A stretch of 64,000 nucleotides of DNA. Source: an uncultured Granulosicoccus sp. GTDB lineage: Bacteria > Pseudomonadota > Gammaproteobacteria > Granulosicoccales > Granulosicoccaceae. Each line of letters opens with the position of its first letter. Positions within the stretch are counted from its first letter, which is position 1. The notes under the pieces are model-generated. The model worked only from the letters and a program-made list of their open reading frames with translations. It did not search any database and was not told the origin of the DNA. Location of the stretch: NCBI GenBank assembly GCA_947492525.1, contig CANLNQ010000011.1:152461-216460 (forward strand), given 5' to 3'. A program made the translations under genes and the position numbers. Of this stretch, positions 54,905 through 63,841 are shown piece after piece.

Positions 54905-56287
54905 TCACGCAGTGGCGTGTCGTCCCATGGCGTTATCGATCGCAGTAATGATCTCGTCAATATCACTTTCACTGCAGATCAAAGCAGGACTCAGACAAAT
55001 CGTGTTGTTGAAGCCGGTCAGACTACGATTCGTACGACCGATAACAACTCCCTGTTCCATGCAGTCAGCAGCGATGTTTACCAGCACTTGCTCATCCACT
55101 GGTTCCTTTGTCTGCCTGTCCTTCACCAGTTCCATGCCACAGAACAAGCCCTTGCCACGAACGTCACCGATCACCTTGTACTTGTTCTGCAAGCCACGCA
55201 TTTTCTCCATGAGATACTCACCCATGCGTGTCGTATTATCCAGAAGGTTTTCTTCTTCGATAATGCGCATGGTCTCCAGGGCTGCGGCAGGCCCAGCGGC
55301 ACACCCACCGAAGGTGCTGATGTCGCGGAAATAGCCCATGGAATCATCGTTGTCCTTGAACTGATTGAACACCTCTTCAGTGGTAACGGTACAGGCTATT
55401 GCTGCATAGCCACTGGCCACGCCCTTGGCCATGGTGACAATGTCGGGCTTGATTCCGTAATGCTGGTAACCGAACCACTTGCCGGTGCGGCCAAGCCCGC
55501 ATACGACCTCATCGATATGCAGCAGGATTCCGTACTTGGTACAGATTTCCTGAACAGTCTCCCAGTAGCCTTCAGGGGGCGTGATCACCCCACCACCTGC
55601 TGTGACAGGTTCCAGCACGATGGATCCCACCGTATCCGGATCTTCCTTCAGGATGATATTCTCGATTTCACGCGCGATGCGAACGCCATAGTCGGAATCA
55701 TCCGGGAACTGACTGCGATACTCGCAGCAGTGTGGCACTTCGACGAAGCCGGGGGTAAACGGTCCGTACTGATCCTTGCGCTCGTTCTGTCCACATGAGG
55801 ACAATGCCGTGATGGACGTTCCGTGGTAATCGCGGTCTCGATACAGAATCTTGTGCTTCTTGCCACCGTGCTTCATGGCCGAGATCTGCCGCACCATCTT
55901 GTAGCCTTTCTCGTTCGCTTCCGTACCGGAGTTGGAAAAATACACGCGACTCATGCCCGGCATCTTGGAAATCAGTCTTTCCGAATATTGTATGGCCGGC
56001 AAGTTTCCGGCAGACCCTGCGAAGTAGCACATCTCCACCAACTGGTCTCGCACAGCATTGGCGATACTCTCCCGGCCGTATCCGAGATTGACCGTCCACA
56101 CCGCTCCGGACACTGCGTCGAGATGTTCCTTGCCGTGCTGATCCCAGATCCGCATGCCATCGCCTTTGACGATGATCAGCGGGTCCTTGGTTTCCAGCGG
56201 CTTGTGCGGCGTCAAGTGATGCCAGATATGCGCGCGGTCCATTTCGACCAGATCCTTCATGCTGACATTTTCAGCCGGTTTGTTCAT
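54905..56287 (-). CDS. Class III aminotransferase, probably taurine-pyruvate
   Basis: ATG at 56287 (MNKPAENVSMKDLVEMDRAH) gives 460 residues. PLP enzyme: YFSNSGTEANEKGYKMVRQI, YHGTSITALSS, LLHIDEVVCGLGRTGKWFGY, PLP lysine in DIVTMAKGVASGYAA. The WHHLTPHKPLE opening, DAVSGAVWTVNLGYG and the FSP-like NTICLSPALI ending resemble the taurine-pyruvate aminotransferase (Tpa) group, which makes sulfoacetaldehyde; other omega-amino acids remain possible. Xsc, which would use sulfoacetaldehyde, is not in the window. Divergent from the SMP-30 gene. Confidence 0.78.
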   Translation of the reverse strand: MNKPAENVSMKDLVEMDRAHIWHHLTPHKPLETKDPLIIVKGDGMRIWDQHGKEHLDAVSGAVWTVNLGYGRESIANAVRDQLVEMCYFAGSAGNLPAIQYSERLISKMPGMSRVYFSNSGTEANEKGYKMVRQISAMKHGGKKHKILYRDRDYHGTSITALSSCGQNERKDQYGPFTPGFVEVPHCCEYRSQFPDDSDYGVRIAREIENIILKEDPDTVGSIVLEPVTAGGGVITPPEGYWETVQEICTKYGILLHIDEVVCGLGRTGKWFGYQHYGIKPDIVTMAKGVASGYAAIACTVTTEEVFNQFKDNDDSMGYFRDISTFGGCAAGPAAALETMRIIEEENLLDNTTRMGEYLMEKMRGLQNKYKVIGDVRGKGLFCGMELVKDRQTKEPVDEQVLVNIAADCMEQGVVIGRTNRSLTGFNNTICLSPALICSESDIDEIITAIDNAMGRHATA

Positions 56288-56483
56288 GAATATGACTCCT
56301 GCAAGGGCCCTGGGCAACGGAAACGTGCCTTCTGGCGAAAGTAACATTGAAACGGCGGCACCGTTGCCGAAACCGTCAATTCCTGAGTATCACCCGTCAA
56401 TTTCCTTTTCTCGGAGCGATTGATTTGATGTCAAACTATGGAACAGCTCTTCCCTGTTAAACAGTGCCAGCGAAAAGACTAAC

Positions 56484-57494
56484 GTGATACCAGATAATCT
56501 TCCATTGGGCCAGCCAGGTGGCTGGATCGGCCAGGATCTCAACCGCCCGGAATGTGTACTGGCGCATGAATCCGGCCTGCTTCTGATACCGAACTGGTCA
56601 GACAGTGGCGGCATCAGCCTGATTGACGTTGAGGGCGAGACGCGCCATATTCACAGCCGCTACGATTTCCCGCTGCGGCCCAATGGTATCGCACTTGAAA
56701 ATGGCGGTACTGTACTGCTGGCGCATCTGGGCGACACCAAGGGTGGCATCTATCGCTTGCACGCTGACGGTCGAACCGAGCCAGTTGTCACAACGGTAGC
56801 AGGCGATCCCATGCCACCAGCGAATTTCGTGGTCAAGGATAGCCAGGATCGCATCTGGATCACGGTCAGTACGCGACTGACCCCCCGCGCTGCCGATTAT
56901 CGCCTCTCGGCAAAGACCGGATTCATTGCCGTTGCAGAATCCGGAGACAGTGATGCTCGCATTGTTGCCGATGGCCTGGGGTACGCGAACGAATGCGTTA
57001 TCGATGAAACAAGGGGGCAGGTGTGGGTCAATGAGACCTTTGGCAGGAGATTGACGAGATTTGACTTGCATGACACTGGTCAACCCGCATTGGACGCCGC
57101 GAAACTGGTTTGCCAGTTTGATGCCGGCACGTATCCCGATGGCCTGGCACTCGACGAAGAGGGTCACGTCTGGATAAGCAGCATCGTCAGTAATCGCATC
57201 ATCCGTGTCTCTCCATCCGGACAAGCTCAGCTCATGTATGAAGATTCCGATAGCGCGCATCTGGCCTGGACCGAACAGGCCTTCCTCGCTGATGCACTGG
57301 GCAGAGAACACCTGGACAAGGCCTGTGGCAAGATGATGAAGAACATCTCCAATCTGGCGTTCAGCGGTCCATCACGGCAACGCATTCATGTCGGCAATCT
57401 GCTTGGGGATTCACTACCCTGGTTTGACACCGACGTCAGTGGTGTGGCCATGCCTCACTGGCATGTCGATCTCGGCGAACTGGGCAAGCGCTGA
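56484..57494 (+). CDS. SMP-30/gluconolactonase-like beta-propeller protein
   Basis: 336 residues from GTG, no signal peptide. The metal ligands of the SMP-30 fold are in place: Glu in RPECVLAHE, Asn in YANECVIDE and Asp in YPDGLALDEEGHVW. Lactonase activity on a sugar lactone is the family function. The gene's 3' end is the first copy of a 54-56 bp repeat that continues past the stop. Shares a 196-bp divergent promoter region with the aminotransferase. Confidence 0.8.
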   Translation: MIPDNLPLGQPGGWIGQDLNRPECVLAHESGLLLIPNWSDSGGISLIDVEGETRHIHSRYDFPLRPNGIALENGGTVLLAHLGDTKGGIYRLHADGRTEPVVTTVAGDPMPPANFVVKDSQDRIWITVSTRLTPRAADYRLSAKTGFIAVAESGDSDARIVADGLGYANECVIDETRGQVWVNETFGRRLTRFDLHDTGQPALDAAKLVCQFDAGTYPDGLALDEEGHVWISSIVSNRIIRVSPSGQAQLMYEDSDSAHLAWTEQAFLADALGREHLDKACGKMMKNISNLAFSGPSRQRIHVGNLLGDSLPWFDTDVSGVAMPHWHVDLGELGKR

Positions 57495-57613
57495 AGTATC
57501 ACCACACGCCCCACTGGCTTGTCGAGCCCGGCGAACTGGGCAAACGCTGACGTATCACCTCGCCCCACTGGCTTGTCGAGCTCGGCGAACTGGGCAAACG
57601 CTGAAGTGTCACT
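57453..57613 (+). repeat. Three tandem 54-56 bp copies spanning the SMP-30 stop codon
   Basis: The core CACTGGCxTGTCGA...GGCGAACTGGGCAA begins at 57456, 57512 and 57566. The first copy encodes the last residues (HWHVDLGELGKR) and the stop; the other two repeat the coding end and the stop in the intergenic space before the convergent response-regulator gene. A weak fourth remnant (GCTGACGTTTCACTCC) follows near 57630. Confidence 0.88.
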
Positions 57614-57639
57614 CCAACGGCGCTGCAAATGCTGACGTT

Positions 57640-58281
57640 TCACTCCAAAGGCACACCGGCGCGCGCAGCGAAGTACACCGCTTCAGTACGGTTGCGAGCG
57701 CCCAGCGTACGAAAGATTGCCGACAGATGCGCCTTCACCGTATTCTGCGAAATATCCATGTTGTTGGATATGGTCTTGTTGGGCTTGCCCTGGAGCAGAT
57801 AGGTCAGCACCTCGCGTTGGCGATCGGATAACGATGCCAGCAAGGCAACATCGCTGCGCTCGGTATTCTGTCTGGCATGCAGGGCATTGACCATGACATC
57901 CCTTGGCAGGTAAACGCCACCGGCAACAATCAGACGAATCGCTTCCAGCAGCTCTTCATGCGTGGAAGACTTGGTGATGAACCCCATGGCGCCGTTATCG
58001 ATACAGCGATGAATGACGTGAGGATCCTGCTCTCCGGAGAGCACGACAATGGTTGTATCGGGAGATTCCTTGCGAAGTACCAGCAATGAGTCCACACCCA
58101 CGGCATCATCAAGCCGCAGATCCAGCAGAACCAGATCGATATCGGAGTGAGTGACGAGCATTTCGCAGGCTTGATGCAGATCTTCGGATTCGATCACATC
58201 CGGCGAAGGCGACAGGCTTTGAAGCAAATGCACCATACCGCTCCGGAAGAGCGTGTGATCGTCCACTATCAGGATCTTCAT
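57640..58281 (-). CDS. NarL/FixJ-type response regulator (orphan)
   Basis: 213 residues: receiver domain (1-120) with ILIVDDHTLFRSG, the phosphoacceptor Asp54 in LVLLDLRLDD and Lys in GFITKSSTHEEL, then a LuxR-type helix-turn-helix (about 148-208) with LSDRQREVLTYLLQGKPNKT and ISQNTVKAHLSAIFRTLGA. A DNA-binding regulator controlled by phosphorylation. No sensor kinase is adjacent, so its signal is unknown. Its 3' end faces the 54-56 bp repeats. Confidence 0.93.
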   Translation of the reverse strand: MKILIVDDHTLFRSGMVHLLQSLSPSPDVIESEDLHQACEMLVTHSDIDLVLLDLRLDDAVGVDSLLVLRKESPDTTIVVLSGEQDPHVIHRCIDNGAMGFITKSSTHEELLEAIRLIVAGGVYLPRDVMVNALHARQNTERSDVALLASLSDRQREVLTYLLQGKPNKTISNNMDISQNTVKAHLSAIFRTLGARNRTEAVYFAARAGVPLE

Positions 58282-58449
58282 CTCATGCGCACCTCACCGT
58301 CGCGACAGGGACAGCACCAGCCGCCGGTCGATAGTCACTGAAGCGTCAAGTTTGTATCCATTACACGCATGTTGTCAAACCGGACTATGTGAGTTTGCCG
58401 AACTGCTCTACAATGTCACGCTGCGCCGCCGATACCCATACCCGACACC

Positions 58450-59274
58450 TTGTCCAGATTGCCCCCACTGACCAAACGCCTGCAACGCCAATGCGCACGG
58501 GCAGTAACGGATTTCAACCTCATCGAGGCGAATGACAGAATCATGGTCTGTCTGTCGGGAGGCAAGGACAGCTACGCCATGCTGGACCTGCTGCGACACC
58601 TGCAACGTGTGGCCCCCATTGAATTTTCCCTGATTGCGGTCAACCTGGACCAGAAGCAACCCGGCTTCCCCGAGCATGTTCTGCCCGCCTATCTGGATTC
58701 ACTGGGAGTCGAATACCGGATCATCGAGGAAGATACCTATAGCATCGTCAAGGACAAGGTACCCGAGGGCAAGACAACCTGCGGACTGTGTTCCCGCCTT
58801 CGTCGTGGCATTCTGTACCGGGTTGCAGACGAGCTGGGGGCGACCAAGATCGCGCTGGGCCATCACGCCGATGACCTGCTTGAGACCCTGCTGCTGAATC
58901 TCTTTCACGGTGGTGCAATCAAGACCATGCCACCCAAACTTCACGCCGACAACGGCAACAACATCGTCATCAGACCACTGGCGTATTGTCGAGAAAGAGA
59001 TATCGAGGCATTCAGCGCCATGCAGCAATACCCGATCATTCCTTGCAATCTCTGTGGATCACAACCGAATCTTCAGCGGCAGAACATGAAACAGCTGCTG
59101 GCCAGCTGGGAAGCCGAGAACCCCGAAAGAATCGCGTCCATGCTGACCGCCCTCGGCAATGTGACGCCGTCACACCTGCTGGACAAGTCTCTCTACGACT
59201 TCGACAGCAACGAACGAGTGATGAGCTACCCCTTGCTCACTACCACGGAATTTCCTCTCCGTCGTATGCAATGA
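58450..59274 (+). CDS. ttcA: tRNA 2-thiocytidine biosynthesis protein TtcA
   Basis: 274 residues. PP-loop [16 protein letters not shown], two CxxC sites ([13 protein letters not shown] and [15 protein letters not shown]) that hold the iron-sulfur cluster, and [16 protein letters not shown]. It thiolates C32 of some tRNAs. No ATG exists in frame after the preceding stop at 58390-58392, so a TTG start at 58450 (or 58459) is needed, which is unusual. The E. coli C-terminal extension of about 35 residues is missing here. Confidence 0.92.
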   Translation: MSRLPPLTKRLQRQCARAVTDFNLIEANDRIMVCLSGGKDSYAMLDLLRHLQRVAPIEFSLIAVNLDQKQPGFPEHVLPAYLDSLGVEYRIIEEDTYSIVKDKVPEGKTTCGLCSRLRRGILYRVADELGATKIALGHHADDLLETLLLNLFHGGAIKTMPPKLHADNGNNIVIRPLAYCRERDIEAFSAMQQYPIIPCNLCGSQPNLQRQNMKQLLASWEAENPERIASMLTALGNVTPSHLLDKSLYDFDSNERVMSYPLLTTTEFPLRRMQ

Positions 59275-59983
59275 AGCGCCCGCTTGCCTGATCATGCAGG
59301 CCCTCAATCTGCTCGACCAGCAACCGGGCCGTCTTGTCGGCCGGAAACAACTTGCCTTGTGGCACATTGCGCTGGAAAGGTACTGACAAGGCCGTGTCGG
59401 TGGTACCCGGATGCAAGGCCACCACTCTGATGTTGCTTGCGGTTCGGGCCCATTCGATCGACAGACATTTCAGGGACATGTTCAGCGCCGCCTTGGAACT
59501 GCGGTAGCTGTACCAGCCACCCAGCCGGTTGTCACTGATACTACCGACTCGGGCCGAAATCGTTGCAAACACCGCAACCGGCGAGTGACGCAAGGCCGGC
59601 AGCGCATATTTCGCGAGCAATAATGTCGGCAGCGTATTGACCTGCATGCTGCGCATGAAATGTTCAGGATCGAGGGTGCCGATAGACTTCTCGGGCCCAT
59701 GAGATTGATCGTGCAGCATGCCCACACAATTTATCAGCCAGTCAATCTTCCCCAGACCCTGCACCCACGACTTGACAGCCAACTCATCGCTGGCGTCAAA
59801 CTCGCTCCAGCGCAAGTGACCCGCTTCTTCTTCCTTCGTCCGGTGCGGTCCGGTTCCTTCAGGCGCAGCGCGACGCGTGGCTTGTACCTGCTCAACATCA
59901 TCTCGAGTGAGCAACAAGTCGATCAGCGCTGCACCGATACCGCCACTGCCGCCGAGAATCGCTACGCGCTTCACGGTCGACAC
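59240..59983 (-). CDS. CsgA-like short-chain dehydrogenase
   Basis: With GTG at 59983 ([20 protein letters not shown]) about 247 residues; the frame is open to 60049 with other GTG codons, so the start is uncertain. SDR motifs: [25 protein letters not shown], and the Tyr/Lys in [15 protein letters not shown], with [17 protein letters not shown]. Closest in style to C-factor (CsgA)-like SDRs of unknown substrate. The 3' end overlaps ttcA by 35 bp on the other strand. Confidence 0.82.
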   Translation of the reverse strand: MSTVKRVAILGGSGGIGAALIDLLLTRDDVEQVQATRRAAPEGTGPHRTKEEEAGHLRWSEFDASDELAVKSWVQGLGKIDWLINCVGMLHDQSHGPEKSIGTLDPEHFMRSMQVNTLPTLLLAKYALPALRHSPVAVFATISARVGSISDNRLGGWYSYRSSKAALNMSLKCLSIEWARTASNIRVVALHPGTTDTALSVPFQRNVPQGKLFPADKTARLLVEQIEGLHDQASGRFIAYDGEEIPW

Positions 59984-60014
59984 CAGCGGATTGCCGGTGA
60001 GCTGCCGGTACACA

Positions 60015-60656
60015 TCACTTGAGGCTGCCGAATGCCGCGGTAAAGCCACTCAGCGAGATCGACGCAATCACTTCACCCTGGTTGATCGCAATCACCGAGA
60101 TCTGCGCCTTGTTGCCACGTTTCAGCCGATTGACCAGATCGCCATCGATGGGTTCACGCACCAGACAACCCTGCTCGGTGCACACCTGAAACGGCGCAGA
60201 TTCCTGCCGACCATCGTCTATCTTCAATGACAAGCCTTCGGGCAGAACAACGCCCAGCGGAGTAATGACATCCAGTACGGCAATGGCTGTTCTTTCACCC
60301 ACTTCCAGAGGCTCCTCCAGCTGTCGCACAACCATCTCGAGTATGGGTGTCCCTTCGCTATCATTGCCGATCTGCACCATGGCGCACTGTTTTCCTTCCG
60401 CGTCACAGGCGACGTCCCAGTCACCATGACGAACCGCATTGCCCCGGATATTCTGTGTGCTGGACGAGCTTGGTGCCTGCGCGGGCGGCGCTTCCCTGTC
60501 TGCTGCGGGAGCCGCGCCAAGGTCAAGCTTGTCGGTCGCCTCGTCAGAGGGTCCTAGCTTGAGCCCACCTGACTGTGCCCAGACCGAGCTGGCGGACAGT
60601 GCCAGGGTCAGCGCTGCCGCCGTCGACAGTGTGGCCAATCGTTCAATCACATTCAT
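60015..60656 (-). CDS. Invasion-associated locus B (IalB) family exported protein
   Basis: 213 residues: signal peptide (LSTAAALTLALSASSVWAQ), a low-complexity linker (about 30-70), then the IalB-like domain: HGDWDVACDAEGKQCAMVQI, VITPLGVVLPEGLSLKID, FQVCTEQGCLVREPID and NKAQISVIAINQGEV. Two Cys pairs suggest periplasmic disulfides. Family members are common in alphaproteobacteria; the function is not known despite the name. Upstream of and in line with the SDR gene. Confidence 0.85.
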   Translation of the reverse strand: MNVIERLATLSTAAALTLALSASSVWAQSGGLKLGPSDEATDKLDLGAAPAADREAPPAQAPSSSSTQNIRGNAVRHGDWDVACDAEGKQCAMVQIGNDSEGTPILEMVVRQLEEPLEVGERTAIAVLDVITPLGVVLPEGLSLKIDDGRQESAPFQVCTEQGCLVREPIDGDLVNRLKRGNKAQISVIAINQGEVIASISLSGFTAAFGSLK

Positions 60657-60911
60657 ACCCTGTAGGTTCGTTGAAGTTTGTGTGGTTCAATCCGACAAGT
60701 GTAGGTACCAGAAGGTCCAGCCGCAAGATGTAACATCGTGACAAGCCGGACCGAAAGCCGTTCAATCAAACGACTCGCAAGCCGTGTTCAGTAAAACTGC
60801 CGAAGAGGAGCTACAGAACGTTGGCAGTACGACAGTTGGGCCGTAGACTGTGCACCAGCGCAACCATGACGATCCCTCGCAACATCTGAAGACTAGGAAA
60901 ACGACACCTGC

Positions 60912-61844
60912 ATGATACGTATCGAATCAGACCAGTGGCGCCTGTACTGTAATCCTGACATGGGGGTGCAGTGGATGGCTGCCGAGATCCGCAAACAGTC
61001 ACAGTGGGTGGCCGTCGTACCGGATTGTCGCGAGCGGGTACCCATGGAGGCACTGGTAGAGGGGCTGCCGGCCGGACAGTCCGTAACCGCCCCCTTGCCG
61101 GCTGCCAGTTTTCACATGCTGCCCTACAGCAATCGCATTCGCGACGGGCGTTTCCAATTCGATCAACAAACGATCCAGCTGGAACACGCAGACGCCCACG
61201 CCATTCACGGTGCCCTGCGTAAACTTCCCTGGCAAATCGTGGCCAAGGACTCCAGCTCCCTGCACTGCTCGATCAGTTCCGCAGACCACGAACTGAACTG
61301 GCCCTGGGCCTTCGACGCCGAGATCATGCACCGGGTGGACGGTGCTGCCTTGTCCAGCACACTGACCATGACCAACCGGGACTCGCGGGACATGCCGGCA
61401 GGGTTCGGCTGGCACCCCTACTTCGTACGACAGATAAACGGCGCAGCACCGGTTCTGACCTTGCCCGTGGATGCGGTCTTTCCGGACGAGAATGGCGATT
61501 GCCTGCCAGATGGGCCGGCCATACCACTTCCGACAGAGCTGGATTTCAGGCAGGCTCGCGCGCTGGGCCCCGGCCAGAGAATCGACTGCTGTCTGTCCGG
61601 ACTTGACGGTGACTGTGTCATCGACTGGGAGGATGCCGGCATTCGATTGACCATGACAGCTGACGAGATCTGTCGCTATCTCATCCTGTACAACCCCGAC
61701 ATGCCGCACTTTGCGGTAGAGCCGGTGACCAATGCCAATGACGCGTTCAATCTCGCCACCAGAGGTATCGATGGCGGCATGCAGGTTCTGAGGCCCGGGC
61801 AGTCTCTCGAAGCGACCATGACGCTGAATGTGGAGACTCGCTGA
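60912..61844 (+). CDS. Aldose 1-epimerase family protein
   Basis: 310 residues, no signal. GalM-like fold with LPYSNRIRDGRFQFD, the catalytic His in AHAIHGALRKLPW, GFGWHPYFVRQ (second His) and a C-terminal NPDMPHFAVEPVTNANDAFN that carries the Glu. It interconverts sugar anomers; the physiological sugar is unknown. Monocistronic, with the PDZ gene convergent 84 bp away. Confidence 0.9.
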   Translation: MIRIESDQWRLYCNPDMGVQWMAAEIRKQSQWVAVVPDCRERVPMEALVEGLPAGQSVTAPLPAASFHMLPYSNRIRDGRFQFDQQTIQLEHADAHAIHGALRKLPWQIVAKDSSSLHCSISSADHELNWPWAFDAEIMHRVDGAALSSTLTMTNRDSRDMPAGFGWHPYFVRQINGAAPVLTLPVDAVFPDENGDCLPDGPAIPLPTELDFRQARALGPGQRIDCCLSGLDGDCVIDWEDAGIRLTMTADEICRYLILYNPDMPHFAVEPVTNANDAFNLATRGIDGGMQVLRPGQSLEATMTLNVETR

Positions 61845-61928
61845 ATCGTATCCGGACTGGCGTAGATCGAAAAGTCAGAGAGCTGAACCAGAGCCCGTGA
61901 GGATGACACCCGACGTGAGATATCGCTA

Positions 61929-62888
61929 TCAGGGCTGTTGGCGAGTCGAGCGAAGGGTGACACCCAGCGGGCCACGCAGCATATCGGTGGTCAGGGTCTG
62001 ACCCTCCCTCTCGAATACCACTTGTACGCTCTCTCCCCGAGAACCTGAGCGGGTGGCCTCCTGCAGATCACCCACTGAGAAGGTTCGCGCGTCACCATAG
62101 CTGATGATCAGATCCCCACGCTGCAGTCCTGCTTCAGAGGCTGCTGAGCCGGCAATGACCGAATCAATGGCGATACGGTTGGAATCACCCGCCTCGTACA
62201 AGTATTGATCGTAGAGACTGTCACCCAACTCTTCCCGCAGATCCGGGCGATTCAACTCGAGTTCTTCAAGGCTGTCTCGCAGCTGACCGCTGTCCTCCCA
62301 CCCTTCACGAGCCGCCTGATCGAACAATTCCAGCCGCGCAAGCTGGTAACGATCAAGACGCGACTGCAGATCTCTGGCGCTCTGCTCATCAAGCCCCGCT
62401 GCCACAAGTCCCTGAAACTGCTGTTCCGAGGGGCTGAGACGTGCCGACAGCGCATCCACCGGCGCATCATCCTCCGCACCCGTGTCCTCGGAATCCACCG
62501 CGTCAACGCGCACCTCGTCCTGTTCACTCAAGGCTGTGACGCGCGCTTCGATCTCGAGCAGCTGGCGGTTCAGCGTCACCACGGTTGCCGAAAGCTGCGC
62601 GCGTTCATCGGTCGCCGTTTTCAACGCCTGGCGCAATTGCAGGACAGTGGGATCTGCTCCGGCCGGATCTGCCACGGAGCTGTCCGCAATGATGCCCGGC
62701 TGGTTTGCCGCTGCGCCCGACGCCACAGATGCGCCCTGTCCGGCTGACATCGAGGCCGGCGCCGGGGCGGGAATGACCTGCATACCGAGCCCATGCGCTA
62801 CCATCAGTACCGCCATGCAACCCAAAGCGCCTGCAACGAGCGAAATCGCTACATTGGGCAACAGGTTTCCTGCTTGAAGCTCTTTCAT
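61929..62888 (-). CDS. Membrane-anchored PDZ-domain protein
   Basis: 319 residues: an N-terminal membrane helix (VAISLVAGALGCMAVLMVAHGLGM), an Ala/Pro/Gly linker, a coiled coil at about 82-120 (VLQLRQALKTATDERAQLSA), a helical acidic region to about 235, and a C-terminal PDZ domain at about 235-312 (IDSVIAGSAASEAGLQRGDLI, FEREGQTLTTDML). There is no protease domain, so it may be an adaptor in the periplasm. Divergent from the phosphodiesterase gene. Confidence 0.82.
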   Translation of the reverse strand: MKELQAGNLLPNVAISLVAGALGCMAVLMVAHGLGMQVIPAPAPASMSAGQGASVASGAAANQPGIIADSSVADPAGADPTVLQLRQALKTATDERAQLSATVVTLNRQLLEIEARVTALSEQDEVRVDAVDSEDTGAEDDAPVDALSARLSPSEQQFQGLVAAGLDEQSARDLQSRLDRYQLARLELFDQAAREGWEDSGQLRDSLEELELNRPDLREELGDSLYDQYLYEAGDSNRIAIDSVIAGSAASEAGLQRGDLIISYGDARTFSVGDLQEATRSGSRGESVQVVFEREGQTLTTDMLRGPLGVTLRSTRQQP

Positions 62889-62989
62889 GCTGAATATTAC
62901 CCTCTACATTCTGACAGGATACGTCGAACCGTCTGCCTGAGACCAACCCTCAAGAGCCAGACTCCACCAGCCATGAGTGACCGATTGTA

Positions 62990-63790
62990 ATGAATGATGA
63001 TCCGTCTCCCGTCATCGAACGGTCTGTTGACATATACGCACACCGGGGCAGCACGGTGCTTGCCCCCGAGAACACGATTCCGGCTTTCGAGCTTGCTCTG
63101 GATCATGATGCCGATGTTCTCGAAATCGATGTTCGACTGAGCCGGGACGGCCATGTCATGGTCACCCACGACGCGCGAGTGGATCGCACGTGCAACGGCA
63201 GCGGTGCCGTGGCCGACATGACCCTGACCCAACTGAAGCAACTGGACGCTGCCTACCACTTCAAGGATCTACAGGGCAGAAGCCAGCGGGGAAGCGGGGT
63301 CAGTCTCATTACTCTGGACGAACTGTTCGAACGCTTCCCCGATACAAGAATCAATGTGGATATCAAGGACAACACACCGGAAGCCGCTCTGGCCGTTGCC
63401 AGCAGCATTGAGCGAGCCAGCGCCCGATCGCGCGTCAATGTCGGCAGTTTCCACGCACCTGCCCTCAAGCATTTCCGCCAGCGGGCTCCTGAAGTGACGA
63501 CCGCCGCCAGTCAGCAAGAAGTTGCACAGTTGTATTTCTTCGGAAAGAAGACAACCCATCCTCTTGCCTACCAGTATCTGCAGATCCCCACCAGCTATTA
63601 CGGCATACCTCTGGCAGCCTCACGATTCATCCAGCGCGCACGCCTGCGCAACATCAATCTGGTCTACTGGACCATCAATGATGCTGCGATGATGAAGCGA
63701 CTGGTGGCACGAGGGGCGCATGGGATTGTGACGGATAGGGTGGATATTGCTCGTCACCTCAAAACTGGCCTCGATCAGTGTGTTCAGTAA
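62990..63790 (+). CDS. Glycerophosphodiester phosphodiesterase
   Basis: 266 residues of TIM-barrel GDPD type: IYAHRGSTVLAPENTIPAF (His-Arg-Gly and Glu), VLEIDVRLSRDGHVMVTHDA (Glu-x-Asp and His) and a C-terminal VYWTINDAAMMKRLVARGAHG with TDRVD. Hydrolyses glycerophosphodiesters to glycerol-3-phosphate and alcohol. No signal peptide, so cytoplasmic (UgpQ-like). Complete active site. Confidence 0.92.
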   Translation: MNDDPSPVIERSVDIYAHRGSTVLAPENTIPAFELALDHDADVLEIDVRLSRDGHVMVTHDARVDRTCNGSGAVADMTLTQLKQLDAAYHFKDLQGRSQRGSGVSLITLDELFERFPDTRINVDIKDNTPEAALAVASSIERASARSRVNVGSFHAPALKHFRQRAPEVTTAASQQEVAQLYFFGKKTTHPLAYQYLQIPTSYYGIPLAASRFIQRARLRNINLVYWTINDAAMMKRLVARGAHGIVTDRVDIARHLKTGLDQCVQ

Positions 63791-63841
63791 CTCAGTCTGA
63801 ATATCCTGAGTTGCATTATTGCTTGATCCGCTACATCACCG

